Below, in pieces: positions 13,302 through 22,899 of a DNA stretch of 64,000 bases. The stretch is from Colletotrichum lupini (lineage: Eukaryota; Ascomycota; Sordariomycetes; Glomerellales; Glomerellaceae): NCBI RefSeq assembly GCF_023278565.1, contig NC_064679.1:868001-932000 (forward strand), read 5' to 3'. The notes below the pieces were generated by a model. The model ran no database searches and was not told the origin of the DNA. It worked only from the letters and a program-made list of their open reading frames with translations. The stretch's first letter is position 1, and each line of letters starts with the position of its first letter. The position numbers and the translations under genes are program-made.

Positions 13302-14622
13302 TGTCGAGCAATCCCATCTTTTCCTCATCACCACACCCAACACGTCCACTCCATGACCTGCCCCTCACCCACCCCTTCCTCTCGTCGTCCTCCTCCTCCT
13401 GCGTCCTCTCCCCATCCCCAAAAACAGGCCTCAACACGGCATCATACGCCATCCAAAGCAAATTAAACACAACCCCCAACGTGACCCCCAACCAAACGGG
13501 CACTTTCCCCTCCTTGTCGGCCACCTTTTTGTTCAGCGCGAAGAACACCAGCAGCACGGGGAGGAAGAGCGCCTTCAACAGCCACTGCGCCAGCTTCTGT
13601 CGCGGCGAGGTCGGGGTGTACGGCACGAGGGAGCCGAGCCAGCGCTGGTAGTCGTCCGGGAGCTCGTGCTCTGCCGCGCCGGAGGTGATGAGGTTCAGGT
13701 ACCGGGGGGAGGGTTGCGCGTAGGCGGGGTCGGGGCGGCGGGTCGGGCGGAGGAAGCGGTAGTACCATTTTCTGCGGGGGTCTGTCGGGGTTTTGTCGTC
13801 GTCGCCGCCGTCCTTGGCGTTGCTGTAGTTGTGGTAGGAGGAGGAGGAGGTGGAGGTGTCGGGCTCCTCGGGCGCGGCGTCCGGGATGGACGGGGAAAAG
13901 AGCGTGTGCGCGAGGAACGGGCGGGGGATGTCGATGGGCGGCTTCTCGGGGACGGAGACGCGGGGCGGGAGCGGGATGCAGGGGGTCAGGATGTCCTTGT
14001 AGGAGGAGCCGCCTCCCTCCGTTGCTACGATTGTGGCGTAGTCTCGGGGCGTGACTTCGTAGACTACGCCGATGAGGCCCTTGTCCCAGCCCAGGTCTGG
14101 CGTCGTCGGTACGGTGTTGTTGTTCCCCCTCTTCGTCTGGTTCGACGCGGCGGACGGAGGCGGCAGCGGCGGCACGGGCGGGAATTTGGGAGGATCGCTC
14201 GGGTCCGGGAGGCTGGGGATCTTCCGGGGCGCCGAGTTGGCGAAGCATGGTTCCGTGTAGGGGAGGCCGGGGAGGTCGAAGACGAGGGAGAGACCTGGGG
14301 CGGAGACGTTTACTTGGGAGATTGGACGGATGCCGCGGGCGCCCAGGAAGGTTTCTGCGCTCAGGTTGGAGCCGTAGGCTAGGTAGAGGACTGATGTCTG
14401 TTCTGCGGCGACGGCGACGGCGGTTGGGGTGGAAGGTGCATCGTTGCTGGAGGCGTCTGGGGAAGCTGCCGCTGCTGCTGCGAGGCGGGAGGGGGATGTG
14501 CGCGGGATGCTCTTGATGGAAGGGTAAGATTTCTCGGACGGGGCGGAGGAGGTTGAGAGGGTGGCGAGGTCTTTTAGGCGGCGGAGGAGGCAGATTGGTT
14601 CTTGGGGGAGTGAGGTTGTCAT
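13291..14622 (-). CDS. Gamma-glutamylcyclotransferase-like protein with C-terminal membrane segments
   Basis: Single-exon 443-aa protein. The GGCT fold signature YLAYGSNL appears near residue 78, and the downstream GLIGVVYEVTPRDYATIVATEGGG segment carries the Glu usually taken as catalytic in this fold. These enzymes turn gamma-glutamyl amino acids or peptides into 5-oxoproline; the same fold is used in fungal glutathione-derived metabolite pathways (GliK-type), but no such cluster is near. The middle (roughly residues 230-300) is low-complexity Ser/Pro/Asp-rich. Two hydrophobic stretches near the C-terminus (LLKALFLPVLLVFFAL and VWLGVTLGVVFNLLWMAY) look like transmembrane helices, so the enzyme is probably membrane anchored. 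The N-terminal 70 residues are Ala/Ser-rich and may include a targeting region. A 13-bp tandem duplication overlaps the stop codon. Fold is confident; substrate is unknown. Confidence 0.8.
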   Translation of the reverse strand: MTTSLPQEPICLLRRLKDLATLSTSSAPSEKSYPSIKSIPRTSPSRLAAAAAASPDASSNDAPSTPTAVAVAAEQTSVLYLAYGSNLSAETFLGARGIRPISQVNVSAPGLSLVFDLPGLPYTEPCFANSAPRKIPSLPDPSDPPKFPPVPPLPPPSAASNQTKRGNNNTVPTTPDLGWDKGLIGVVYEVTPRDYATIVATEGGGSSYKDILTPCIPLPPRVSVPEKPPIDIPRPFLAHTLFSPSIPDAAPEEPDTSTSSSSYHNYSNAKDGGDDDKTPTDPRRKWYYRFLRPTRRPDPAYAQPSPRYLNLITSGAAEHELPDDYQRWLGSLVPYTPTSPRQKLAQWLLKALFLPVLLVFFALNKKVADKEGKVPVWLGVTLGVVFNLLWMAYDAVLRPVFGDGERTQEEEDDERKGWVRGRSWSGRVGCGDEEKMGLLDNMD

Positions 14623-15991
14623 TGTCCCCCGTGCTTTAACGTCGGATTGCGACGGACGAGGTTGAAGGTATTGTGGGAGGCGAAGCCAGGTCGGTCGGTT
14701 TTATTTTCCGTGATGAGAGGCACTGGCGTTCTTGTGGGGGAATGAGCTCGAGCTCAAGCTCAGGCTATAGATGAGAGGTAAGGTAACGAGACCGAAAAAG
14801 CTGGGATGATGCCAGAAAAGTCCAAGGAGTGATGAAGATGGGATGTTGAAGCGGGAAGGGAAATGATGAAACTGATGAGTTGCGCCAGGGCACTACCTAG
14901 CTGGTTGTGGGTGGGCGCGGGAGACTTTTTGTGTCGCCCCGTGTTTCTCTGACGTTCGGACTTTGGGGGTTTGGATGACGACGCTCTGAGGGAGGTTCCC
15001 GGCCTACTAATAAGTGCCTTTATCTTTACGGAGTAGGTACGGATACCTTAGTGTCAAGTAGTATTCGCTGCGGGCGCGCCGGGGGAGCCGGCGGACGGAG
15101 AATGCGCGCGCGTCGGAGTTGGAGGGGTTTGGCTTATGTAAACCCCGGGCGGTGGGATGCGGGATTGGCGGAGGTGAGCTGCGGAATCATTTTCAGACAA
15201 TAACTCGCACCTGTCAACGTCGTGAGCTGATGGGATTCGAAGCTGGTCTAACAAGATGGCATAGGGTATTTGGAAGATACTGTGCAAATGCTCCAATCCC
15301 TTACCTGAGATTGGAAATGCCATTGCCCTTGAGTCTACACTACTCTGCGGAGAACGGACCACAATGCCTGTGCTGCATCATCTGATCCTTTCTTCTTACT
15401 TTATAAGTCAACGAGATCCCAGAGCTCGAAGAAATAAATGTATAATTTTAACGATCTGGCTATGCTCTCCATGTACCTCATTCGGGTCGCACTAAGCATA
15501 CGTAACTGACCGATGGTGAGTAAGTTGCGTTCTCGCTGACTTGAGTCTCAGCAACTCTTGAGTCATCATGTTCGCGAACCTCGACTGCAAAAGTGAAAAT
15601 CCAAGAGACCAGGAAAACATCGCAAACCTCTAGAAAGGTACCATAAAAGGGCTTCACCCATGTTTACATATTGTCTCCACGACACTGGAAGATATATCCC
15701 ATACGTGATGTGGGGAGCTTGTGGGACGTCTATAAACAACCAATTGAAACAAGATGGTGACATATCTCTTGTCCTCCAGGCTTGGATACAACTCGAGGAC
15801 ATCACTTCCAGTGGGCGACCCACAACGTTGCCTGCAAAAACGATATCCTGGTCTTGGTATCACTGTTTGATTCTTTTTTTATTTCAATATTGTTTGATAT
15901 GTGGCTACCCGCTGATCGCGAATCTAAACCACAATTTTTGATCCTACTCGATGCTCGCAGGGAATCGCTCTCATAACTTGGTCATTGCTAT
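14623..15991. other. Intergenic region between two minus-strand genes
   Basis: This 1.37-kb stretch holds the upstream region of the cyclotransferase-like gene and the 3' side of the chromodomain gene. Only short, motif-free open frames are present. I see no RNA gene or repeat I can support. Confidence 0.5.
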
Positions 15992-18259
15992 TCAGAACCT
16001 TCGCTCGGGGTCAAGAAGGTTTCGAAAGTCGGTAACGAGCATCATATCGTTGCCTTCATCATCATCGCCCTCGACTTTAATCTGATCCATAGCATTCTCA
16101 TCTCCGGCCTCTGTCGCGAGTGCAGCCTTAGCCGCAGCCGGGACCCCATTACCATTGCCATTACTGTGATCGCCATGGCCCCTGACAAGTTCGTCCTCGC
16201 CCTCAACCGCCCGCGACACGGACGAGTACTTCTTCGGCACGAGGTACTTATCCATGGCGCCCGCCTGCACGTTCCTCTTTGGCGTGGTGCCCTTTCTAAA
16301 GTAGAACCTCTGAATCACGTGCTGCGGGATGTTGGACTCTGGCTCCCAGGTCGGGTTCATGGAGGAGGGCCAGTTGCCCTTCCACCGGACCTGGAAGAAG
16401 CGGCCTAGTTTCTTGCCGCTGCGGCGGGAGACGCGGTCTTCGAAGCCTTCGATGCGGAGGACTTCGTAGACTTGTTCGTCTTCGTCTTCCTCTTCGTCAT
16501 CATCTTGTGTTGCTGTTGATGCTGCTGCAGTTCCGGTTTTCCGCGCGGTGTGAAGTTTGGTTGTGGTGGGTTTGGAGTTTGTGGCTGCGGTTTTGCTGCC
16601 TGTTGTTGTTGCGGGAGGTGCTGAGGCGGTTTGTGGTAGGGCTGCTTGTTGTGGTTCTCGTAAGGTTGGTGCGATGTGTGGTTTTGGGCCCGGTATCTTG
16701 GGTAGTGGTATAGGCGTCGTAGAGATGGGTTGTTCTATTGACTGAACTGGCTGCGAGGGCGTCAGTTGGGAGTAGGAGGACGAGGACTTTGAGGCCGCGA
16801 GGGAGATCGTCCAGGGGGTCGTGTTTGATATCAAAGGCGTGGAGCCGGGCTTGGGTATTGGTGTGTGATTCCAGCCTGTATTTGTGCCCGTCCCGTTCTG
16901 TGTCGGGTTCAGCGCGGGGGGCGCCGTGGCTGGCGGGGGAAGCATACTGCTCGCTTTTGGTGTAGGTGTTTGCACCTTTGGTGAGGACGATTGTTGAGGC
17001 GTGGAAGGGGGATCTCGTATTGAGAGGAGGGACCGCTTCGGCGGTTGCTGCGTCTTTGCTACCCGCGGAGCCGTGGGCGTGGATGTGTGGTTCGCAGAGG
17101 CCGGGGGTATCGGCGGGAAGATGGGCGTCTCCCGAGGCCGGCCACTACTACCCTGGAGACCCGGCGCTGGCGGTTGTGGTAGCGGCGGCAGGGCCGGTGA
17201 GCTGGTGGCGCCTCTGGACGAGTCGAAAGGCGTGCTCCGGCTGCTGGTGTCCGTCTCAATTCCCGGCATGAACCGCGAAAAGGCCGGTCTCGGTGACCGG
17301 GTCCTCTGCTTCTTGCTCGGGGGTTCTAGGCCCGCGGGTAGACTGCTCTGTTCGCCAGAGTCGTATGAGTCCTCCGTCAGAATCAAAGGTGTTGTTGTCC
17401 CGGTCCCATTGAGCTGCCTGAAGATGGCCTCGTCGTCGGCCTCGTCATCGGCCACTTCTTCCATCTCGACGTCCGCGTCGCCTTCCGTGTCGAGCTCCTT
17501 GAAGTCGTCCACCAAGGCGCTCTTGGACGGCGTAGAAAGCGAAGGCGCATTCTTCCTCGGCCTGCCCCGTTTCTTCTTCACTCCGTCCGCGGCCGTGGCG
17601 GGTGGTGGTGTCCTCAACTCCTCCGCCGCTACATGCTTCCTCTTCCGGCCCCTCTTCGCCCCCTTTCCACCCTTCTCGCCTGGCATCGCGACGCCCCTCT
17701 CCCTCGCCACAGCCTCCTCCACAGCGCGCACATTCTCCGCCTCCTCCAGCCGGCGCTCCTCCTCATCCCGCTCCTCAGCTCTTGCAGAGCACCACTCCTC
17801 GTATGCCATGGGCGAGACGTAGTCGCATATCTGCTCGGCATCGATCACGACCCGCGCGGCCGGCAGATCGGTCCATCCCACCACGTACTGAAGACGCTTC
17901 TTACCGTCGTCAGAGAGCGCGGGCGGGACGAAAAACTCGTCGCGAATGTAGGCCGTCGAGTCGCGCGGCGGAGCGAGGGTTATCGGTCGCAGAGGGGGTC
18001 CGGAGCCGCGTTTATAGCGGCGGTAGGTCGGGAGGTCTTCGAGGACTACGGCGAGCCTGCGCGGCTCGGGTTCGGGGTTCTTTCGGGGCGGTTGGGGTTG
18101 CCGGGTCGGTAGTGAGGATGCGGAAGATGTGGTGGTAGTGTTGGTCGTGGCGGCGCCGTTGCTGGTGTCGGCCGGGGTGGGGGGTTGACCACCGAACCAG
18201 ACGAGTTTCTTTGAAGGTCGCGACATGGTTTTCTTGCTCCTTTCGGAGAAGTCCACCAT
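15992..18259 (-). CDS. AT-hook and chromodomain protein
   Basis: Single-exon 755-aa (or 744-aa) nuclear-type protein. A C-terminal chromodomain lies at about residues 585-655, with VYEVLRIEGFEDR, the aromatic FFQVRWKGNWP and the NPTWEPESNI signature. Chromodomains bind methylated histone tails, classically H3K9me or H3K27me. An AT-hook KKRGRPRKN sits near residue 235 next to basic runs (GRKRKH), consistent with AT-rich DNA binding and nuclear import. Between them is a long Pro/Ser/Thr-rich disordered stretch. The N-terminus has a separate conserved-looking block (KRLQYVVGWTDLPAARVVID) followed by a charged helix. ATG 18259 is the longest start; ATG 18226 (MSRPSKKLVWFGG) is an equally plausible one. 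The architecture recalls heterochromatin factors such as Neurospora CDP-2 of the HCHC complex, but that is a resemblance only. Confidence 0.8.
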   Translation of the reverse strand: MVDFSERSKKTMSRPSKKLVWFGGQPPTPADTSNGAATTNTTTTSSASSLPTRQPQPPRKNPEPEPRRLAVVLEDLPTYRRYKRGSGPPLRPITLAPPRDSTAYIRDEFFVPPALSDDGKKRLQYVVGWTDLPAARVVIDAEQICDYVSPMAYEEWCSARAEERDEEERRLEEAENVRAVEEAVARERGVAMPGEKGGKGAKRGRKRKHVAAEELRTPPPATAADGVKKKRGRPRKNAPSLSTPSKSALVDDFKELDTEGDADVEMEEVADDEADDEAIFRQLNGTGTTTPLILTEDSYDSGEQSSLPAGLEPPSKKQRTRSPRPAFSRFMPGIETDTSSRSTPFDSSRGATSSPALPPLPQPPAPGLQGSSGRPRETPIFPPIPPASANHTSTPTAPRVAKTQQPPKRSLLSIRDPPSTPQQSSSPKVQTPTPKASSMLPPPATAPPALNPTQNGTGTNTGWNHTPIPKPGSTPLISNTTPWTISLAASKSSSSYSQLTPSQPVQSIEQPISTTPIPLPKIPGPKPHIAPTLREPQQAALPQTASAPPATTTGSKTAATNSKPTTTKLHTARKTGTAAASTATQDDDEEEDEDEQVYEVLRIEGFEDRVSRRSGKKLGRFFQVRWKGNWPSSMNPTWEPESNIPQHVIQRFYFRKGTTPKRNVQAGAMDKYLVPKKYSSVSRAVEGEDELVRGHGDHSNGNGNGVPAAAKAALATEAGDENAMDQIKVEGDDDEGNDMMLVTDFRNLLDPERRF

Positions 18260-19251
18260 GCCACGCCTGGCGCCTTTTTTGTGATTCCGTTGGACGAAAC
18301 GGTGCAGCGGCAGGTCGGAGAAGGCTTCGGTAGGATCGTCCGTCGTCTAAAGCAGGTATCTGTGGTTTGGGAATCGGCGTTCGTGTTCGTCTCGTGTCGT
18401 GTCGCGGTTTCCGCCAGTAAAGACAACGCTTTTGTTCTCGACAACGCCGCTGGCTAGAGGCGTCAGAAAAATACGACAGCAATTGAAGAATTTCATTCAT
18501 ATCACGAAATTTCGTACCTGATTTTTGCGCGTGGTTTGCCGATACCTGCGCTGTGTTTCGTGGCAGTGGCGCCCGGTTAGGTGGGAGAGGTAAGAAACTT
18601 AGAAGCCTTAGTACTTTAATTAGCTTATTCTCCATCAGCATGGCCACTACAAATCCCAATAGTCATTAGAATTAAATCAGTTAGCAGTAGTACATTAGGA
18701 TATATTTTATTTCATTACAAACTTCTTTAATCATCAAAAATCAATTATTATTTAATATTATTTTTTTGGTCTACTTCTTAAAATCAAAATATAAAGAAAT
18801 AAAAAAAAACCCTGCTTCTCAAATAGCTTGCTCAATTCTGTTCAACTAGTATTTATCTTTAATATAACAAATCCTACCACCTTATACAACACCTTTAGGT
18901 AGTAATTAGCTGAGCGTGATGCTGTATTACCTAAGGCACCAAGTACCCTTGGAATTCAGGATCATGCGATCCGGGGAAGCAGGTGCTGCAAAAGGGTCCG
19001 TGCAGAAGCTGCGGCTGGGCGTCTACCGGCGCGCTGCGCAGGGCGTCAAATCTTTGGTGGGCCGAGCTTGACCTCATCGCGAGGAGCACAAAGCTCCATC
19101 CACCACATCCCAGCTTCGGTTTCCATTTCTTTCTTCGCAAACCAAAGCCAAACCACCAAAAGAAAATCTCCCCTCCACCCGCGCGCACCGCAACGTCGAT
19201 GCCCACGACAACCCGAACCTAATCAACACTCTTCGCCAAGGCCTCGCAAAT
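18260..19251. promoter_or_regulatory. Divergent promoter region with an AT-rich island
   Basis: This 992-bp interval separates the divergent chromodomain and PAM17 genes. It contains a conspicuous AT-rich island at about 18,605-18,910 with poly-A and poly-T runs. Unlike the RIP block further right, the island still has many CpA and TpG steps, so it is not obviously a RIP product. A nucleosome-depleted promoter core is the simplest reading. Confidence 0.45.
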
Positions 19252-20139
19252 ATGCTGACGCCCACGAGCACCTTCGCCATCCGCCTCGCCGGCCAGGGCG
19301 CCGCCCGCGCATCGATTGCCTCTTCCATCGCCCGCACCACCGCATGCCCGTACTCGACCGCCTCCATGAAGCAGCACCAAGCCTCTGCCCGCCCAATTGG
19401 TCTCGCCTCGACAACCGGCCCCATCGCCCGAACCAGCGCCGCCTTTGCCGCATCCCCCTCGTCCTCCATCGTCGCCCGCGTTGTCCGCCAACCCTGCTCC
19501 CAACGCTGCAACGCTACCGCTACCGCCTCCGCTGCGGCGCAACAAAAGTCCGCCCCTTCGCCGGGCGACAGGTTGGACTGGGAGACCTTCTTCCAGCTGC
19601 GCAAGTCCCGTAGAAGGTGGCAGCTTGGCTTCAGCGTCATTTCTGGATTGGGATCCTTTGTTGGCGGTGCTGGCATCTTGGCTACTGGCATTGCGGACCC
19701 GTTGGTGACACAGATTCCGCTGGATCCTTTCATTACGATGGGTCTTATGACGATGGGCTTCGGTGCTCTTGGATGGCTTATTGGACCTAGCGTTGGTTCT
19801 CTGGTGTTCTACACGCTGAACAAGAGGTGGAAGACTCAGATGACGGTGGTAAGTTGCCCTCTTCTACGTTCCGGACGACAAGGACTTTTTCTAATCTGGA
19901 TTACTGCTGCAGAAGGAGAAGGAATTCTTCGCCCGCATCAAGAAGAACCGTGTTGACCCCTCTGTCTCCTCTGTTGGTAACCCTGGTAAGTACACTCCCC
20001 ATCAATATGCCACGCTCTCACGTGCTGATCTCTACTAGTCCCCGATTTCTACGGCGAGAAAATCTCAAGCGTCAAGGGCTACCGTCAATGGCTCAAGGAC
20101 CAGCGAGCCTTCAACAAGAAGCGTGTCAGCTTCGTGTAG
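19252..20139 (+). CDS. PAM17: Mitochondrial import motor subunit Pam17
   Basis: Inner-membrane subunit of the presequence translocase-associated motor, which helps organise Pam16/Pam18 at the TIM23 channel during matrix protein import. Three exons, 19252-19848, 19913-19985 and 20039-20139, give 256 residues; both introns are short (64 and 53 nt) with GTAAGT donors. The first ~110 residues are rich in Ala, Ser, Thr and Arg and lack acidic residues, as expected for a cleavable presequence. The conserved Pam17 core begins at about residue 112 (DWETFFQLRKSRRRWQ). Two hydrophobic segments follow (GFSVISGLGSFVGGAGIL and FITMGLMTMGFGALGWLIG). The C-terminal part has KEKEFFARIKKNRVDPS and ends VPDFYGEKISSVKGYRQWLK. 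It converges on the Uba4 gene with 225 bp between stops. Confidence 0.93.
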
Positions 20140-20364
20140 AGTACCACCCAACGACCACCCAGCACGGCTCTCTGCCAACAACAGTTTCTTTAGGATTAAT
20201 CAGGATCATGGCTAGCGGGCGAAGGCAGCCCTCCTCTCTTTGTAGCAATAGGGGTATCGCGTAGGAAAAGTATGTATCATGACGACCCAGCCCCCCTCGT
20301 CAGAACAAATTCAACTTTTTTATATCCAAATCTTTTCTCTCCAGTGGCCCCGTTTCGCTCCATC

Positions 20365-21924
20365 TCAGGTAAAAGGCAACGTGGGGTCCACGTCTCTCTT
20401 CCACGCCCGCATGCCACCGTCAATGTCTCCAATGAATCTTTTGCCATTGTTGTCCAGCGCTAGATCTTTCAAACGCTTTGCCGCAAGCTGTGAGTCGTTG
20501 CCGACCCTGCAAACAAGGTAAATGGGCGAATCCTCTGGGAAATCCGACGGCAGCCACTCAGGTTGAGGCTGAACTCCCTCGCTGGACCGCTGCGTCTCCT
20601 TCATGAACTTTGCAATCGGTACGCTTACAGCGCCATCGATGCTACAAATGTCAAAGTTTTCGCGCTCTCGAACGTCCAGCAAAAGATGTCGGCCACCTTT
20701 CTCCTTGGACACCCGCTCGTATTCGGTCGCAGAGACACGCTCCTCGGGAGCGAGTATGCTGACCGGCGCAGACACACCGCAAAACGACACATAGTCCAGC
20801 GATCCCGATCGCAGAGTCTCGAGAGAAAGCGTCGACGCCGCAGAGCAAGCGAAGCAGTCCTTCCTCCGGCCCCGCATACGAACAGACCTAAACTGTCCCG
20901 ACGTCGCCGCGCCCGAGAAGATGAGAAGCGAAGGCGCCGCCGCAGTCGCGCTCTTGTCCGTCACATCGGGATCGACCGCCCCCAAGGCAACGAGCTTGAT
21001 CGCCTCGAGAGCCTGCAGGACGCCCATGACGCCAACCACGGGCCCGAGGATGCCGCCTTCGCCGCAGCTGACGACGCTGTCGGGTGGCGGCGGCTTGGGG
21101 AACACGCAGCGGTAGCATGGTCCTGCGCCTTCCAGAGTCCCCTGCGGCGCGGCGGGGGAGTTGAGGATGATGAGCTGGCCGTCTGTGCGAAAGGCCGAGG
21201 CGGAGACGAGGGGTTTCTGGAGGAGGACGCAGATGTCGGAGATGAGGTAGCGGGAGGTTGGGTGGTCGGTGCAGTCGAGGACGAGGTCGTATTGGGAGAC
21301 GATTTCTTCGGCGTTGGTTGGGGTTAGGTGTGTTTTGTGTGGATGGTATGTTACTAGGGGGTTGAGGCTGGGAGGGGTGGGTGAGTGTGAGCTTTCGTGG
21401 AGAATGTGGTTAGAGGAAATGGGAGGGGAGGGTGTCTGCGTACCCCTTTAGGTATGTGATTGCGCTTTCGACCTTTGAGATGCTGACCCTGTCGGTCGAG
21501 TGTGCGACTTGGCGGTGGAGGTTGGAGACTTCGACGACGTCGCCGTCGACGAGGCCGATGGTGCCGGCCCCTGCTCCGGCGATGTAGGCCGCTGCGGGGC
21601 ATCCCAGACCCCCGGCACCGATGATGAGGATCTTGGACTTTTTCAGTCTTATTTGTCCTAGGAGTCTCGTTTCAGTGGAGTTATTTCACAAATTGTGTGC
21701 CATTAATAAAGCTCACCTTTGACACCTACTTGGGGTATGATGAGCTGTCGTCCATATCTCTCATAATCCTCGGGTTGCAGGGGCCATTTCCAGGGTTGAG
21801 ATGATGATGATGCTGAAGCTTCGTCCTGTGCCTCTTTCTCTGCGCTGGCCAGCTGTTCCTTGAGGTTCCTAAGGTCGAGTTCAGCCTCTGCGACTTTGCG
21901 TCGCAGCTCTTCGACTTTGCCCAT
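20365..21924 (-). CDS. UBA4: Uba4/MOCS3-type adenylyltransferase-sulfurtransferase
   Basis: E1-like enzyme that adenylates and thiocarboxylates the C-terminus of Urm1 (tRNA wobble-uridine thiolation, urmylation) and, in many fungi, the small molybdopterin synthase subunit. Three exons (21717-21924, 21444-21657, 20365-21367) give 474 residues; introns are 59 and 76 nt. The N-terminus is a coiled coil ([18 protein letters not shown]). The ATP-binding [17 protein letters not shown] loop follows near residue 82, then the SNLHRQ segment. Zinc-binding CxxC pairs are CYRC and CFAC, and [18 protein letters not shown] lies in the E1 core. The C-terminal rhodanese domain includes [16 protein letters not shown] and YLVCRVGN with the persulfide Cys at about residue 427. 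An in-frame upstream ATG exists (21703-22104 frame), but ATG 21924 matches the family N-terminus. It is transcribed divergently from SLX9, 322 bp away. Confidence 0.95.
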
Positions 21925-22246
21925 AATTGCGTCGGTCTGCGCGGTCTGCGCGGTCTGCGGTGTAAGTGAGAATCGATGACTCCCCAAGCGCGGAATTTGT
22001 GAGCGGCGGGGCGGACCTGTATAAAATGTCGGAGGTTCCGCCCCCGATCTCCGACCCCGCGATTCTAGAAGACCCACATCTCTCTGTCTTTTCGGCCCCA
22101 CCACGAATTTTTGAAGCTTTGGGTCAAGTCAAGTGCGTCCTCAAACTCCAGTACTTTGCATCCCACTTTGTCCCAGATCCGACTTTGAACTCGAGCCGTC
22201 TCAACCATACAACTCTCTAGAACCTTCAGTACACAGGTCACTCAAG
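21925..22246. promoter_or_regulatory. Shared UBA4-SLX9 divergent promoter
   Basis: Only 322 bp separate the start codons of the divergent UBA4 and SLX9 genes, so the two probably share a bidirectional promoter. The stretch next to UBA4 contains an iterated GCGGTCTGC motif (about 21,936-21,960). No specific factor site is claimed. Confidence 0.5.
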
Positions 22247-22899
22247 ATGGTAATGCGATCTGATTCCTCCTCGTCGCCGCTCCCCAAACTAACGCCTCCA
22301 AGGCGCCCACAGCACCAACAAAAGCCCTCTCAGCCCGCGAAAAGCGCATGGCCCGCATCCGCGGCGACATCCACCCCCTCGCGCCGCACAAGACCCTCCG
22401 CCCCGAAGCCCAAGTCGACGACGGCTTCCTCACCAACAAAAAAGACAAGCGGACGATGAAACACAGCGCCTTCCTCAGCAAAGTCGCCAAGACGGCCCCC
22501 GGCAGCGGCAAGGCCCTGAAGCGCCGGAGACCGAACAAGAAGCTCGTCGCGACCATGGAGTCGCTCGCCGACGCGCTGCCGGAGCTGGAGGCGGGCGCGC
22601 AGACGCTGGATCAGCTGCGCGAGGGCAAGGTCAGGCATAAGAGTCTCAAGAGCAGGCCGGGCGCGCTGAAGAGGAAGGAGAAGGTTGTCAAGGCTGAGGT
22701 GGCGAGGTTCGGGGCTAGTATGGCAGCATTGGCTTCCGTGCCAGCTGCTGTGAATGCCAGCGGTGCTGGCGCTGGTGCGATGGCGGTTGAGGAGGCGGGA
22801 TCGCACGAGACGACTACGAGTGCGACTTCGAGCCGGTGGGCTGCGCTGCGGAAGCACATTTCGAGCACGATGGAGCAGAACCCTGCCTTCAGCACATAA
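22247..22899 (+). CDS. SLX9: Slx9-like ribosome biogenesis protein
   Basis: Small basic nucleolar protein of the Slx9/FAM207A type, a 90S/pre-40S assembly and export factor. The start codon is alone in exon 1: ATG (22247-22249) is followed at once by a 53-nt intron (GTAATG donor, CCAAG acceptor). Exon 2 (22303-22899) then reads APTAPTKALSAREKRMARIR. The spliced product has 199 residues. Family features are the lysine-rich NKKDKRTMKHSAFLSK block and the KALKRRRPNKKLVATMESLA segment, followed by KSRPGALKRKEKVVKAEVAR. The C-terminal ~60 residues are Ala/Ser/Thr-rich. If the intron were retained, translation from the same ATG would give an unrelated 70-aa read. The alternative internal Met at 22348 is less likely because the spliced N-terminus is well formed. 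Confidence 0.85.

Noticed and set aside
13463..14382. Frames of 261 codons (minus) and 238 codons (plus) overlapping the cyclotransferase-like gene
   Set aside because: They are Arg/Pro- and Gly/Val-rich out-of-frame shadows of the GC-rich gene that carries the YLAYGSNL motif.
20563..21327. 254-codon plus-strand frame opposite UBA4
   Set aside because: Arg-rich shadow of the UBA4 coding sequence, whose E1 and rhodanese motifs are on the minus strand.
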